Shown here piece after piece: positions 51,733 to 63,024 of a stretch of DNA of 64,000 nucleotides. The DNA is from Grimontia kaedaensis. GTDB lineage: Bacteria > Pseudomonadota > Gammaproteobacteria > Enterobacterales > Vibrionaceae. The notes beneath the pieces are model-generated. The model worked only from the letters and a program-made list of their open reading frames with translations. It made no database searches and had not been told where the DNA came from. The first letter of the stretch is position 1; each line of letters opens with the position of its first letter. The stretch lies in contig NZ_CP082275.1 in assembly GCF_023746615.1 (NCBI RefSeq), positions 2,542,001-2,606,000 of the forward strand, read 5' to 3'. Both the position numbers and the translations under genes were made by a program.

Positions 51733-53446
51733 TTTGATTCCTTTCCTGAAACTCTACAAAAAGCACTGGTTTGGACTGTCACTTGGCATGTTGCTGTCTT
51801 TCGCAACGCTGGCTGCTGCAATTGGCTTGCTTACCCTATCGGGTTGGTTCATTGCTGCATCTGCAGTAGCAGGCCTGCTGACGACAGCAAACTTCAATTA
51901 CATGCTTCCTGCAGCAGGTGTGCGTGGATTTTCCATTGCCCGAACAGCTGGCCGTTGGGGTGAGCGCGTTGTCAGTCATAATGCCACCTTCAAGCTGCTC
52001 GCAGACCTTCGAATCTTCTTCTTTGAGAAACTGACGCCGCTGATCCCAGGTAAAGTCGGCAACCTACGTGACGCCGATATCCTTAACCGTCTGGTGGCGG
52101 ATGTGGATGCGATGGATCACGTTTATCTTCGTCTGGTCAGCCCGCTGATTGTCGGTATGCTAGGGATTTTCGGTATCAGTGGCTTCCTGTATTGGTTTGA
52201 TCCAGCTATCGGCTTAACGCTTGGCGCCATCTTGCTGTCGCTAATGTTGGTCCTGCCTGTGGTGTTCTACCACCTTGGTAGGTCACACGGCGTTGAAATC
52301 ACTCAATCCAAGTCTCAACTTCGCATTTCTTTATTGGACTGGCTGCAGGGTCATGCTGAGCTGCAAATCTTCGGCGCCGCTGATCGTTATCGCGATGCCG
52401 CAGTGGAAGCAGAGCAGCGTCTGTTGTCATCACAAAGACAAATGGCACGTATCACTGGTCTGGCAAACGGTGTATTGCTCGCAGCAAATGGCCTGACACT
52501 GGTATTGATGCTCTGGCTTGCAGCTGATGGTATTGGTGGCGAGCTGCCAAATCCGTATGTTGCTATGGTTGCATTCGCTACCATGGCCAGCTTCGAATTG
52601 ATGATGCCTGTGGCTGGTGCGTTTCAGTACCTGAGCCAAACAATGACCTCTGCAAAACGCCTAAACGAAATCATTGAAGCAGACCCTGAGACGCCGTTTG
52701 ATCCTATGGGTTACAACAACACCGCTAAAGGTGACATCGCTTTCAATGAAGTGACTTTCTCATACTATGGCGCTGAGAAGCCTGCAGTGAATGGCATTTC
52801 ACTTTCAGTGAAAGCAGGAGAAAAAGTGGCCCTATTGGGCCGTACCGGTTGCGGCAAATCAACCCTGTTACAGTTGATCACCCGTTCATGGGACCCATCA
52901 TCAGGTAGCATCAGCATTGATGGCGTCGCTTTAGATACCTGGCGTGAATCCGCACTGAGAACTTCAATTGCTGTCGTCAGTCAGCGAGTAGACGTATTCA
53001 ATGGTGCGCTGCGCCATAACCTCTCTATGGCGAAACCAAATGCGTCTGATGACGAGTTGATTTCCGTTATTGAGCAGGTTGGTCTTTCTGCTTTGCTGGA
53101 AGGTCCCGGCCTGGATACCTGGTTGGGAGACGGAGGTCGTCAGCTTTCCGGTGGAGAAAGACGCCGCCTTGGCATCGCAAGAGCACTTCTTCGTGACGCC
53201 CCTATCCTGCTGCTGGATGAGCCTACGGAAGGTCTTGATGTAAAAACAGAGCAACAGATCCTTGCTTTGCTTCTGGAGCATGCCAAAGGCAAAACCGTAC
53301 TGTTCATTACCCACCGTCTGGTGGGGCTGACCGAAATGGACAAGGTATGTTTAATGGATGAAGGGCGGATTATCGAACAGGGCTCTCATCAAACCCTGAA
53401 AGAAACGGGTGGTCGATACAGCCAACTGCTTCAACGAATTCAATAA
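51725..53446 (+). CDS. cydC: Heterodimeric ABC exporter subunit CydC
   Basis: 573 residues, the same as E. coli. Six membrane helices, then an ATPase domain with Walker A LGRTGCGKSTLLQLI, signature LSGGERRRLGIARA and Walker B ILLLDEPTEGLD. It is the partner of CydD in thiol export to the periplasm; translation is probably coupled through the 8-bp overlap. Confidence 0.96.
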   Translation: MRDLIPFLKLYKKHWFGLSLGMLLSFATLAAAIGLLTLSGWFIAASAVAGLLTTANFNYMLPAAGVRGFSIARTAGRWGERVVSHNATFKLLADLRIFFFEKLTPLIPGKVGNLRDADILNRLVADVDAMDHVYLRLVSPLIVGMLGIFGISGFLYWFDPAIGLTLGAILLSLMLVLPVVFYHLGRSHGVEITQSKSQLRISLLDWLQGHAELQIFGAADRYRDAAVEAEQRLLSSQRQMARITGLANGVLLAANGLTLVLMLWLAADGIGGELPNPYVAMVAFATMASFELMMPVAGAFQYLSQTMTSAKRLNEIIEADPETPFDPMGYNNTAKGDIAFNEVTFSYYGAEKPAVNGISLSVKAGEKVALLGRTGCGKSTLLQLITRSWDPSSGSISIDGVALDTWRESALRTSIAVVSQRVDVFNGALRHNLSMAKPNASDDELISVIEQVGLSALLEGPGLDTWLGDGGRQLSGGERRRLGIARALLRDAPILLLDEPTEGLDVKTEQQILALLLEHAKGKTVLFITHRLVGLTEMDKVCLMDEGRIIEQGSHQTLKETGGRYSQLLQRIQ

Positions 53447-53453
53447 TCTCTCA

Positions 53454-53509
53454 ATATCCAAACAACCTGAAGATGCTGGATTCAGCGATTTTGAGTGGCG
53501 TTTAGGTAT
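53454..53509. repeat. Palindromic repeat, family 1, degenerate copy
   Basis: ATATCCAAACAACCTGAAGA at the left and GTTTAGGTAT at the right match the ends of the elements at 25934 and 28113, with a shorter, diverged middle. It lies between cydC and aat, just before the terminator at 53515. Confidence 0.7.
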
Positions 53510-53514
53510 AAACT

Positions 53515-53538
53515 AAAGGGAGCCTAGCTCCCTTTTTT
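53515..53538 (+). terminator. Terminator after cydC
   Basis: AAAGGGAGC, loop CTA, GCTCCCTTTTTT. Confidence 0.85.
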
Positions 53539-53555
53539 GAACTTAAAGAAGTGAT

Positions 53556-54272
53556 ATGACCATCTATTTGCCACCACTGGATGATGACAACCCCGATTTT
53601 TTCCCCCCCGTGTCATCGGCACTGGAAGACCCCGATGGTTTGCTGGCTATCGGTGGAGACTTGTCGCCAGAACGCTTACGTGCAGCGTATTCAAGGGGCA
53701 TATTCCCTTGGTTTGGTATTGACGAGCCATTGCTCTGGTGGTCACCCTCTGAGCGGGCGGTCATCGATCCAATCTCCTTCGTGCCAAGCCGAAGCCTGAG
53801 AAAGTATGTCCGTAAACAAGGCTACCGGGTATCTATCAACCGATCTTTCGATCAAGTCATTCAGCATTGCGCGCTAATCCGTGGCGAAAATCAGGTATGG
53901 ATTACATCTGAAATGCGCGAAGCCTATACGCGATTGCATCAATTAGGTTCCGCCCACAGTGTTGAGGTATGGCAGGACGAAGAGCTAATAGGTGGCTTGT
54001 ATGGGGTTAACGTCGGTTCACTGTTTTGCGGGGAATCTATGTTTTCACTCAAAACCAACGCTTCAAAAACAGCGCTCTGGTACTTCTGTGAACACTTTAA
54101 ACGTCATGGTGGCAAGCTGATTGATTGTCAGATGATGACAGACCACCTTGCCTCGCTGGGTGCCGAGCCGATTCAAAGACAGGACTTTACCCAGTTGCTC
54201 TGTGAGCTGAAACACCAGATCACAGATGCGTCTCTCTTCCGTTCACAATGGATTGGCTTTAACCATGTCTAA
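53556..54272 (+). CDS. aat: Leucyl/phenylalanyl-tRNA-protein transferase
   Basis: Adds Leu or Phe from aminoacyl-tRNA to proteins with N-terminal Lys or Arg, making N-degrons for ClpS/ClpAP. 238 residues (E. coli 234). Blocks FPWFGIDEPLLWWSPSERAV and GGLYGVNVGSLFCGESMFS are diagnostic. The last 8 bp overlap bpt. Confidence 0.97.
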   Translation: MTIYLPPLDDDNPDFFPPVSSALEDPDGLLAIGGDLSPERLRAAYSRGIFPWFGIDEPLLWWSPSERAVIDPISFVPSRSLRKYVRKQGYRVSINRSFDQVIQHCALIRGENQVWITSEMREAYTRLHQLGSAHSVEVWQDEELIGGLYGVNVGSLFCGESMFSLKTNASKTALWYFCEHFKRHGGKLIDCQMMTDHLASLGAEPIQRQDFTQLLCELKHQITDASLFRSQWIGFNHV

Positions 54273-54969
54273 CCATTCAATAAGAATTGGTGTAATGGCA
54301 CCGTCTACATGCAGCTATTTGGCCAATCAAGAAGAGTCTGTCGCAGTCGTTCTCGATCCTGAACTTCACACTGATCGCGGATATGGGTTTCTTGTGCAAA
54401 GTGGTTTTCGCCGGAGTGGCAACAACATATATCGGCCTTATTGCAACGCCTGTACAGCTTGTCACTCTCTTCGGGTTGATACGCGAGGGTTTGTTCCATC
54501 GAGGAGCCAAAAGCGTCACCTAAGCCAATTGAAGCGCCTTTGCATCGAGTTCAAAGACCAGATGGACACAGATTGGTTTTCTCTTTATGAGCGCTACATT
54601 TCAGCCCGCCACCGTCATGGCTCAATGTATCCAGCGAATAAGCAGGACTTTCGTTCTTTCGTGCAAAGTGATTGGCAGACTTCCAAGTACCTTCATCTCT
54701 ACGAAGATGAAAAACTCATCGCCATCGCGATTACAGACATTTTAGAAAATGGATACAGCGCCATTTACAGTTTCTTCGAGCCTGATCACTGCTGGTCTCT
54801 GGGTTCGCTTTGTGTGCTGGCTCAAATAGAACAGGCTCGGAAACACGGCATTCCATGGCTATACCTTGGATTCCAAATCGACGCCTGCAGCGCTATGAAC
54901 TATAAGCAGAAGTTCAAACCTCATCAGCGCTATGTGGCTGGCAGTTGGATAGATGGCGATCAGTTTTAA
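54265..54969 (+). CDS. bpt: Aspartate/glutamate leucyltransferase
   Basis: Transfers leucine to proteins starting with Asp or Glu. ATG 54265 gives 234 residues; the open frame extends 13 codons upstream inside aat. The N-terminal cysteine-containing block (APSTCSYLANQEES) and RPYCNACTACHSLRVD are typical of the bacterial Bpt/arginyltransferase family. E. coli lacks this gene. With aat, clpS and clpA close by, the whole bacterial N-degron pathway is clustered here. Confidence 0.95.
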   Translation: MSNHSIRIGVMAPSTCSYLANQEESVAVVLDPELHTDRGYGFLVQSGFRRSGNNIYRPYCNACTACHSLRVDTRGFVPSRSQKRHLSQLKRLCIEFKDQMDTDWFSLYERYISARHRHGSMYPANKQDFRSFVQSDWQTSKYLHLYEDEKLIAIAITDILENGYSAIYSFFEPDHCWSLGSLCVLAQIEQARKHGIPWLYLGFQIDACSAMNYKQKFKPHQRYVAGSWIDGDQF

Positions 54970-55181
54970 GCAATTAGGTTTAAATATTCCCAATGGTTCA
55001 CCTCTCGGTTTTCTTCAATCCAACCGGCAGAAAAATGCGCAAACCTTAACCGATAGCTGATTTTTGCTGGTCAGTGCGGATGCAAAGGGGTAAAATTCCG
55101 CCCCTAAACTTTACAGACTCAATCAATCAAGGCATTATCTGCCGGTCAAAAATTGGCTGATCGGTAGCCCAAGAGGATTAA

Positions 55182-55400
<219 letters not shown>

Positions 55401-55420
55401 TCCTCACGTCTCGCGAACAC

Positions 55421-55447
55421 AAAAAACCCGGCAATGCCGGGTTTTTG
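55421..55447. terminator. Terminator between infA and clpA
   Basis: AAAAAACCCGGC, loop AAT, GCCGGGTTTTT. The A and T runs on both sides let it serve both convergent genes. Confidence 0.9.
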
Positions 55448-55488
55448 TCGTTTTACAAAACCGGACTATAGTGCGTCCGGTTTGATAT

Positions 55489-57750
55489 TTAAGCGGGTTC
55501 CATTTCGTCGCTGAAGCTGAACGTCAGTTTGTCGTTCTTCACGCCAACTTTGACCGTTCCGCCATTCACTAAGCAACCAAACAGTAACTCGTTCGCCAGG
55601 TTTTTCTTCACATGCTCCTGCATGACTCGCGCCATTGGGCGCGCGCCCATCGCTTTGTCGTAACCTTTCTCCGACAGCCAGAGTTTGGCTTTGTCAGTCA
55701 CTTCCAGCGATACACCGCGTGCATCCAATTGGGCTTGCAGTTCCACCACGAACTTGTCCACCACCTGCAAAATGATGTTCTTATCGAGGTGGTTAAACCA
55801 AATGATGTTGTCGAGACGGTTGCGGAATTCCGGTGAGAACACCTTCTTAATTTCCGACATCGCATCGTGGCTATGATCCTGCTGGATAAGACCAATCGAT
55901 TTGCGAACTGTTTCCGTCACACCTGCATTGGTCGTCATTACCAGAATCACGTTACGGAAGTCTGCTTTGCGGCCGTTGTTGTCTGTCAGCGTACCGTTAT
56001 CCATCACCTGCAGTAATAGGTTAAAGACGTCTGGGTGAGCTTTCTCAATCTCATCCAGCAACACCACACAATGTGGATGCTTGATCACTGCATCGGTCAA
56101 CAAGCCACCTTGATCGTAACCAACATAGCCTGGAGGCGCACCAATCAGTCGGCTGACGGTGTGACGTTCCATGTATTCGGACATATCAAAGCGCTGAAGT
56201 TCAATACCCATAGCTCGTGCAAGCTGGACAGTAACCTCAGTTTTGCCCACACCGGTTGGACCGGCAAATAGGAAAGAACCTACCGGTTTGTTCTCTTCAC
56301 CCAAACCAGCGCGGCTTAGCTTGATTGCTTCACACAAAGCACTAATTGCATCGTCCTGGCCGAACACCAGCATTTTAAGTTTCTGCTCAAGCGACTGAAG
56401 GACATCACGGTCGGTTGACGAAACTGATTTCTCTGGGATACGCGCCATTTTGGCAATCATGGCCTCGATGTCACCCACACCCACGGTCTTCTTACGCTTG
56501 CTGGCAGGAGCCAGACGACAGCGTGCCCCTGCTTCATCAATCACATCAATCGCCTTATCTGGCAGATGACGCTCGTTGATGTATTTAGCAGAAAGCTCAA
56601 CTGCTGCACGAATCGCTTTATTGGTGTACCGAACTTCATGGTGAGCTTCGTACTTAGGCTTCAAGCCCATCAGGATCTTGGTGGTGTCATCCAGTGATGG
56701 CTCGACCACATCGATCTTTTGGAAGCGACGCGCCAACGCACGCTCTTTCTCGAAGATGCTGCTGTATTCCTGATAAGTGGTTGAACCGATACAACGGAGC
56801 TTACCGCTCGACAGCAGAGGTTTAATCAAGTTAGCAGCATCGACCTGACCACCAGACGCTGCGCCCGCTCCAATAATAGTGTGGATCTCGTCAATGAAGA
56901 GCACCGCGTGGTCTTCTTTCTCTAGCTGCTTAAGAATACTCTTGAAGCGCTTCTCGAAATCACCTCGGTATTTGGTACCCGCAAGCAATGAACCAATATC
57001 CAGGGAGTAAATGACACAATCCTGAATAATCTCGGGAACCTGGCCTTCTACGATACGCCACGCGAGACCTTCAGCTATTGCTGTTTTACCAACGCCAGCC
57101 TCGCCCACCAGTAGTGGGTTGTTCTTACGGCGGCGACATAGCACCTGGATGGTGCGTTCCAATTCTTTGTCTCGGCCAATCAGCGGGTCGATACCACCGA
57201 CACGTGCCAATTGATTCAGATTGGTTGCAAAATTCTCGAGACGCTCTTCCCCACCTTCAACGGCCGCTTCATCAGAAGATAAATCCGCACCAGGCAATTC
57301 TTCATCGCTGCTGGAAGACTTGGTTGTGCCGTGTGAAATGTAGTTAACAACATCCAGACGGCTAATGTCGTTTTTCTTAAGAAGGTAGGCAGCATGCGAT
57401 TCCTGCTCGCTGAAAATCGCGACCAGTACATTCGCGCCACTGACTTCGCTACGACCTGACGACTGCACATGAAATACAGCACGTTGAAGCACACGCTGGA
57501 AACTCAGGGTTGGCTGGGTTTCACGGTTATCGTCGTCGACAGGGATAAGTGGAGTGGTTTGTTCAATGAATGCTTCCAGCTCTTTACGCAGAGCATCAAG
57601 ATCCGCACGGCAGGCGAGTAAAGCTTCTCTAGCCGCTACGTTTTCCAGAAGCGCCAGTAGCAGATGTTCAACTGTCATGAACTCATGACGTTTTTCACGT
57701 GCTCTCGCAAACGCCCCGTTGAGGCTTGCTTCGAGTTCTTTGTTTAGCAT
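55489..57750 (-). CDS. clpA: ATP-dependent Clp protease ATP-binding subunit ClpA
   Basis: 753 residues (E. coli 758). An N-terminal repeat domain (about 1-145) binds ClpS. The first AAA+ module has [13 protein letters not shown] (about 216-228) and the second [15 protein letters not shown] (about 493-507). It unfolds proteins, including N-degron substrates, for ClpP. It follows clpS on the same strand after about 57 bp. Confidence 0.98.
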   Translation of the reverse strand: MLNKELEASLNGAFARAREKRHEFMTVEHLLLALLENVAAREALLACRADLDALRKELEAFIEQTTPLIPVDDDNRETQPTLSFQRVLQRAVFHVQSSGRSEVSGANVLVAIFSEQESHAAYLLKKNDISRLDVVNYISHGTTKSSSSDEELPGADLSSDEAAVEGGEERLENFATNLNQLARVGGIDPLIGRDKELERTIQVLCRRRKNNPLLVGEAGVGKTAIAEGLAWRIVEGQVPEIIQDCVIYSLDIGSLLAGTKYRGDFEKRFKSILKQLEKEDHAVLFIDEIHTIIGAGAASGGQVDAANLIKPLLSSGKLRCIGSTTYQEYSSIFEKERALARRFQKIDVVEPSLDDTTKILMGLKPKYEAHHEVRYTNKAIRAAVELSAKYINERHLPDKAIDVIDEAGARCRLAPASKRKKTVGVGDIEAMIAKMARIPEKSVSSTDRDVLQSLEQKLKMLVFGQDDAISALCEAIKLSRAGLGEENKPVGSFLFAGPTGVGKTEVTVQLARAMGIELQRFDMSEYMERHTVSRLIGAPPGYVGYDQGGLLTDAVIKHPHCVVLLDEIEKAHPDVFNLLLQVMDNGTLTDNNGRKADFRNVILVMTTNAGVTETVRKSIGLIQQDHSHDAMSEIKKVFSPEFRNRLDNIIWFNHLDKNIILQVVDKFVVELQAQLDARGVSLEVTDKAKLWLSEKGYDKAMGARPMARVMQEHVKKNLANELLFGCLVNGGTVKVGVKNDKLTFSFSDEMEPA

Positions 57751-57807
57751 AAGGCACCTCCCTCAAATACCACATTATGGTGTGCCGGAGAAAACCGGGT
57801 TTACGAC

Positions 57808-58128
57808 TTAGGCCTTCTCCATTGTGCACAACAGTGGGTGTTGATGTTCTTTCGCATGCATCATGACCTGCGCGACTTTCATCTCGGCAACTTCCGCGGT
57901 GAATACGCCACAAACGGCTTTGCCTTCATAATGCACCGTAAGCATCAGCTGTGTTGCTTTCTCTATGTCCATAGAAAAGAACCGCTGCAACACCTCCACT
58001 ACAAACTCCATGGGGGTGTAGTCATCATTATTCAATACCACTTTGTATAATGATGGCGGTTTTACCTTGGTTTCTTCCGCTTCCTTTACGTCAGAATCCG
58101 GAACTATCCATTCGTACATTTTGCTCAT
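57808..58128 (-). CDS. clpS: ClpS, adaptor for the ClpAP protease
   Basis: 106 residues, the same as E. coli. It recognises N-terminal Leu, Phe, Tyr and Trp and hands them to ClpA. The binding-pocket region [20 protein letters not shown] is intact. Acidic N-terminal tail. Confidence 0.97.
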   Translation of the reverse strand: MSKMYEWIVPDSDVKEAEETKVKPPSLYKVVLNNDDYTPMEFVVEVLQRFFSMDIEKATQLMLTVHYEGKAVCGVFTAEVAEMKVAQVMMHAKEHQHPLLCTMEKA

Positions 58129-58941
58129 AAGGGATTACAATCTTTAAGGTAGCTCAAGTGTTTCTTATAAAACAACTATTTATACGTCAGAATCATAGAT
58201 TGAGACATCAAACACAGGAATCTCTACCACTATTTAAAACGTAATGCACAGATTGTATTCCAGCAACCGTTTCATTGCTACGGGGCGTTCACAATCGCCT
58301 GCTATTCACCACAGAATTAACACTGATCACGCCTTTAAAAACCAGACCGAGATCATATCCATTCAATTTCACTTCAATATCTGGCATTTAGCGAACCCCT
58401 GATGTCAGATTTTCCGTACATAAAAATTCAAAATTATTTGGTCTCATTTTTATTAAGTTGTCTCGGAAAATAAAAACTTAATTTCTCAAATGAATGTTTA
58501 GGGATTTCATATCACCAATCGAAATATCAATTGATTAGTGTATTAATCTAACAATTCACCAACCACTCTTTGAGTGATAAATTACTAGTTTTGAAGGGAA
58601 TATTCTTTGAAGTACGACCACTTCTAATACCCATGAAACATGTATTCATTGATGGAGTTGTAAATTAACCCCACATATCAACCTCTTACTGAATAAACTT
58701 TGGCTTCATATGTGAAACTAAGTTTACAAAAATGATACCCCCATCATCCTTCTGCTAGAACGATAGCCATTTTTATTAAAATGTTGTTATATGGGGGCTC
58801 GCAGGCTTGACTGTCTAAATCTTTCTACTAGAGTGGGAATTGAAGTAAAAACATACTGCATCAACTACTTCTGAGTAACGTGATTGCAAAGTTTGATTTT
58901 ACTCATAGTTATGCAATTTGAATGCAAGAGGGATGTTTCGC
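58129..58941. other. Long AT-rich intergenic region between clpS and cspD
   Basis: 813 bp without an ORF that looks coding. It is strikingly AT-rich between about 58,380 and 58,760. It must hold the divergent clpS and cspD promoters and probably a cspD leader; TTGACT (58807) and TAGAGT (58829) spaced by 16 bp make a promoter candidate. Short inverted stretches around 58,530 (CAATTGATTAGTGTATTAATC) suggest regulatory structure or a small RNA, but nothing recognisable. Confidence 0.5.
58807..58834 (+). promoter_or_regulatory. Candidate sigma-70 promoter for cspD
   Basis: TTGACT, 16 bp, TAGAGT. It would give a leader of about 100 nt. Judged by eye only. Confidence 0.35.
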
Positions 58942-59163
58942 ATGGCAACTGGTACAGTTAAATGGTTTAACAACGCTAAAGGGTTTGGGTTCATTTGCCC
59001 TGATGAAGGTGAAGGCGATATTTTCGCTCATTACTCCACCATCCAAATGGACGGTTATCGCACGCTGAAAGCGGGTCAAACCGTGAATTATGAAGTGCAG
59101 GAAGGTCCGAAAGGTTATCATGCCAGCCAAATCGTTCCCGTCGAGAATGAAGCTTTAAAATAA
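58942..59163 (+). CDS. cspD: Cold-shock-like protein CspD
   Basis: 73 residues starting at ATG 58942 (GAGGG about 10 bases upstream). A single cold-shock OB domain with RNP1 KGFGFI and RNP2 DIFAHY. CspD-type proteins bind single-stranded DNA and inhibit replication in stationary phase; the position beside clpS/clpA is the same as E. coli cspD, which decides the name. A terminator lies at about 59208. Confidence 0.93.
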   Translation: MATGTVKWFNNAKGFGFICPDEGEGDIFAHYSTIQMDGYRTLKAGQTVNYEVQEGPKGYHASQIVPVENEALK

Positions 59164-59207
59164 CAGTGTTGCTACAAACTTTTTCGCTGCCGGAAGGTCG
59201 AGAATCG

Positions 59208-59237
59208 AAAGAGCGGACGTCAAGTTCGCTCTTTTTT
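59208..59237 (+). terminator. Terminator after cspD
   Basis: AAAGAGCG with CGCTCTTTTTT; the inner GAC/GTT extends the stem imperfectly. Confidence 0.82.
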
Positions 59238-59457
59238 GTTTGTGCTTACCCTACGCATTATCTCTCCGCCACTAGCCACAACTTTCCGCTGTCTTCGCCG
59301 CAAACCTTTTGAAGCACCAACGAAAAAATCACTGTTAACTCATTGATAATAAACAGAATATCCTAATATTACCACTCACCAAAACCCAATCACCCATTAC
59401 ATTGAAATTGCGCTAAGCCAGTGGCCCAAATACAAACAAGGTGACTTGGGAGGCACC

Positions 59458-60812
59458 ATGAAAACAAAAACCTATCGACTAACTGTGTTAGTCACTCTTA
59501 TCTATTCATCTCTTTCTTCCGCATCCTTATCCTTTATTGATAACCAGAGTGGAAATTTCGACACGGTATGCGTCAGCAGTCATCACCCGACATTAGGCGG
59601 CGTGGACGCATTATCCATAGCTATTGGTGTCGACACCGTAAACCCAAACTTACTTGGTCCTGGAAGAGAGCACCTTGTCACGGCTGTTAACTATGATGGT
59701 AGCCCTACCATGCCGCGTAATGTTCCTACCTCCTTCGATCTGAGTTTTATGACCGCCATTTATTCCATGATGGACGCTTAGAAGCACTCCTTCCTGTTCC
59801 ATTTCAACACGGCGCTGTTGGACCAATTAGTACACCTGATTCCGGTCAAGGCATTGCTGACCCCGGTGCAGGCGCAAATCTTTCGCACGCTCAAGCCGGA
59901 TTTTCCGTTACTCCTCAAGAGGAGATGCGGGGCTTTTCATTTGCACAGGGTAATACCAATCAAGAAATCAGAGACTTAATCGCGTAAAGGCTTAGAGGGG
60001 AGTTGGAGCCGTTGGCCGTCAACCATTGGCCTGCGCTATTCCGTCAAATCTACAACTCCCCCGACGCATCGCTGGAGGAAGTGATTAATAGCGATACAAT
60101 TCGAGAGGCTTTGGGAGACTAAATGCGGTCTCAGTCGTTTGTTGATAATCGCTGGTATCGTTACAGCAAAGGAGACAAAGCAGCACTTGACCTGATGGAA
60201 AAGCGAGGCGCACTGAAGTTTCTCTCAAACAGTTCTGAAGGTTGTTCCAACTGTCAGTCCTGCCACCAGGGAGATTTAATGACAGATGAGGGGTTTCACA
60301 ATATTGCAGTACCTCAAATTGGCAGAGGTAAGGGGGATGGTGAAACGGGTACTAATGATTTTGGCAGATACCGTGAAACCTCTGCATTACGCGACGCCTA
60401 TGCTTTCAGAACCCCTTCTCTGCTCAATGTTGAAATGACATCGCCTTATGGTCACAGTGGAGCCTTCAGCACGCTGGAAGATATTATCAAGCATCACATG
60501 GATCCGTTTTACTCCAGTGCATTTTATACCTACGATGGCCCACAGCCGAATATCCAGTTAGCTGATCAACGATCGAATACCTTTGAAGCGCTATGGACAA
60601 TGTTCTTCCAGCAAGCAACCGGACAGAGCATCCTTCAATCTCCATACTCCTACCGGCAAACGGATATAGAGGATGTTTCCGCTTTTCTGCGTTCATTCAC
60701 CGACCCTTGCACTCAAGACCGGGCTTGCCTTGAGCCCTGGCTGGTTGACGAAGATATCGACCCTGACGGATTACGTGTCTATGCCGTCGACAAAAACCTA
60801 AACCCGCTGTAA
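59458..60812 (+). pseudogene. Decayed di-heme cytochrome c peroxidase-family gene
   Basis: An ancestral MauG/cytochrome c peroxidase-type exported protein in pieces. The first part, from ATG 59458 with a signal peptide, contains CVSSHHPTLGGVDAL where a CxxCHHP heme site is expected, so the second cysteine is Ser. It ends early at 59779-59781. A frameshift near 59765-59775 is needed to read on as FHDGRLEALLPVPFQHG; in that frame TAA stops occur at 59985-59987 and 60120-60122. The remainder (60123-60812) has the second heme site CQSCH and a normal end. All stops are supported by clear similarity on both sides. Confidence 0.88.
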
Positions 60813-60816
60813 AAAC

Positions 60817-60843
60817 AAAAAACCCGGCCAAAGCCGGGTTTTT
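60817..60843. terminator. Bidirectional terminator between the cytochrome pseudogene and icd
   Basis: AAAAAACCCGGC, short loop, GCCGGGTTTTT, between convergent genes. Confidence 0.88.
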
Positions 60844-60860
60844 CAGCATTGAAAGCCAAA

Positions 60861-62108
60861 TTACATTTGGTCAATCATGTCTTGCGCGAACTCAGAACAC
60901 TTACGCAGGGTTGCGCCGTCCATCAGACGCTCAAAGTCATAGGTCACAGTCTTGTTGCTGATCGCTTTCTCCATTGAGCTGATGATCAGGTCAGCGGCTT
61001 CAGTCCAACCCATGTGACGCAGCATCATTTCAGCAGACAGGATCAGAGAGCCTGGGTTCACTTTGTCCTGACCCGCGTACTTAGGTGCAGTACCGTGAGT
61101 TGCTTCGAACAGTGCAATGCCGTCGCCGATGTTTGCACCAGGGGCAATACCAATACCACCAACTTGTGCAGCAAGCGCATCTGATACGTAGTCACCGTTC
61201 AGGTTCATGGTTGCAATCACATCGTACTCCGCTGGGCGCAGCAGGATTTGTTGCAGGAATGCGTCTGCGATAACGTCTTTGATGATGATCTCTTTGCCCG
61301 TATTAGGGTTTTTCAGAGTCATCCAAGGACCACCGTCCAGGAGCTCAGCACCGAATTCTTCTTTCGCTACTTCGTAACCCCAGTCTTTAAACGCACCTTC
61401 GGTAAACTTCATGATGTTACCTTTGTGCACCAGAGTCATCGAGTCACGCTCGTTGTCGATGGTGTACTGGATAGCAGCACGAACCAGACGTTTAGTACCT
61501 TCTTCAGATACTGGCTTGATACCAATACCACACTCCTCGTCGAAACGGATTTTCGTTGCACCCATTTCTTCTTTAAGGAATTTGATGACTTTGTCTGCTT
61601 CTGCAGTGCCAGCTTTAAACTCAACACCCGCGTAGATATCTTCCGAGTTTTCACGGTAGATAACCATGTCAGTCAGTTCTGGTTGTTTCAGAGGGCTTGG
61701 CACGCCATCGAAGTAACGTACTGGACGAGCACAGATGTACAGATCCAGCTCCTGACGCAGTGCAACGTTCAAAGAACGGATACCACCGCCAACAGGGGTA
61801 GTCAGAGGGCCTTTAATAGCAACTTTGTATTCACGAATAAAATCCAGTGTTTCAGTCGGCAGCCATTGGTCTTCACCATAGATTTGAGTCGACTTCTCAC
61901 CAGTGTAGATTTCCATCCAGGAGATCTTACGGTCACTGCCATAAGCTTTTTCTACTGCCGCATCCACAACTTTGAGCATTGCAGGACTAACGTCAACACC
62001 AATGCCATCACCTTCGATGTAAGGGATAACTGGGTTGTTAGGAACGACCAGCTTGCCGTTTTCTACCGCAATTTTCTCACCAGCTGGCACGACTACTTTA
62101 CTTTCCAT
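60861..62108 (-). CDS. icd: NADP-dependent isocitrate dehydrogenase
   Basis: TCA-cycle enzyme, isocitrate to 2-oxoglutarate. 415 residues (E. coli 416). The substrate loop [20 protein letters not shown] holds the serine equivalent to E. coli Ser113, the AceK phosphorylation site; [12 protein letters not shown] and the NADP-site region [19 protein letters not shown] follow the family. It is divergent from rluE, as in E. coli. Confidence 0.98.
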   Translation of the reverse strand: MESKVVVPAGEKIAVENGKLVVPNNPVIPYIEGDGIGVDVSPAMLKVVDAAVEKAYGSDRKISWMEIYTGEKSTQIYGEDQWLPTETLDFIREYKVAIKGPLTTPVGGGIRSLNVALRQELDLYICARPVRYFDGVPSPLKQPELTDMVIYRENSEDIYAGVEFKAGTAEADKVIKFLKEEMGATKIRFDEECGIGIKPVSEEGTKRLVRAAIQYTIDNERDSMTLVHKGNIMKFTEGAFKDWGYEVAKEEFGAELLDGGPWMTLKNPNTGKEIIIKDVIADAFLQQILLRPAEYDVIATMNLNGDYVSDALAAQVGGIGIAPGANIGDGIALFEATHGTAPKYAGQDKVNPGSLILSAEMMLRHMGWTEAADLIISSMEKAISNKTVTYDFERLMDGATLRKCSEFAQDMIDQM

Positions 62109-62331
62109 TTAATTCTCCTAGCGTCCATTTGTTATCTTGCGCTGACCAAACAGAACAATTTTCTGTCGCACTATGACACATTAACTTCGTCCTGTAGCAC
62201 GTCAGTTAATTGTTCTGTCTGGTATAACATGCGGGCAAAAGAATACTGTAATTCCCGCAACACGCCAATCACATAATTCCATGTATAATACCAAGGTCTC
62301 ATTTGTTACCCGACCTGATTGACACGACTTA

Positions 62332-62991
62332 ATGACGTTTAAAACCACCCCTAATAGAGGCGCCAAAACGCCATCTTCAAAGCCGAATTTCCGACGCACT
62401 TCACGACGACGCAGCGACAAACCTTCGCGTCCGAGAGGGCCGACGAAAGTTATTCTATTCAATAAACCTTTCAACACCCTGACACAGTTCACGGGCGAGT
62501 CGGGGGATTCGACCTTGGCCGATTTCATTCCAGTGAAGGACGTTTATCCTGCTGGGCGGCTCGATAAAGATAGCGAAGGCTTATTGGTGTTGACGAACGA
62601 TGGCATTTTGCAGGCACGCCTGACCCAGCCTCAATCCAAGTCCGCAAAAATCTACTGGGTGCAGGTTGAAGGCGAACCCTCTGAAGAATCCTTGAACGCG
62701 CTTCGTGATGGCGTGGAGCTTAATGACGGCCGGACACTTCCTGCAGGCGTGGAGGTAATGGCTGAACCCACTATTTGGGATCGCAATCCACCTATTCGAC
62801 ATCGTCCTACCGTGCCGACAACCTGGCTAGCCATCACGCTGACAGAAGGCCGTAACAGGCAGGTTCGTCGCATGACCGCTGCAGTAGGTCACCCCACTTT
62901 GCGTCTGGTCAGATACAAAATGGGCAACTGGACCGTCGATGACTTGCAACCCGGTGAATGGCGTGAAGTACCACCGCCTGCACGCAATTAA
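62332..62991 (+). CDS. rluE: 23S rRNA pseudouridine synthase RluE
   Basis: Makes the single pseudouridine at position 2457 of 23S rRNA (E. coli numbering). 219 residues with a basic N-terminal tail rich in Arg/Lys/Thr, then the RsuA-family core: [19 protein letters not shown] holds the catalytic Asp, and [20 protein letters not shown] is the second signature. It is divergent from icd. Confidence 0.94.
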   Translation: MTFKTTPNRGAKTPSSKPNFRRTSRRRSDKPSRPRGPTKVILFNKPFNTLTQFTGESGDSTLADFIPVKDVYPAGRLDKDSEGLLVLTNDGILQARLTQPQSKSAKIYWVQVEGEPSEESLNALRDGVELNDGRTLPAGVEVMAEPTIWDRNPPIRHRPTVPTTWLAITLTEGRNRQVRRMTAAVGHPTLRLVRYKMGNWTVDDLQPGEWREVPPPARN

Positions 62992-63024
62992 ATTGTGACT
63001 CACATCTCATCTGTAACCGCGTAA

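Noticed and set aside
55401..55488. Possible serine tRNA gene between infA and clpA, as in E. coli
   Set aside because: Only a terminator fits in the 88 bp; no tRNA-like cloverleaf sequence was found.
59779..60122. Programmed frameshift or stop readthrough in the cytochrome gene
   Set aside because: Three separate disruptions plus loss of a heme cysteine are far better explained by gene decay.
61248..62276. 342-codon open frame opposite icd
   Set aside because: It is the complement of the well-conserved icd gene, with Phe/Thr-rich composition typical of an antisense shadow and no family similarity.
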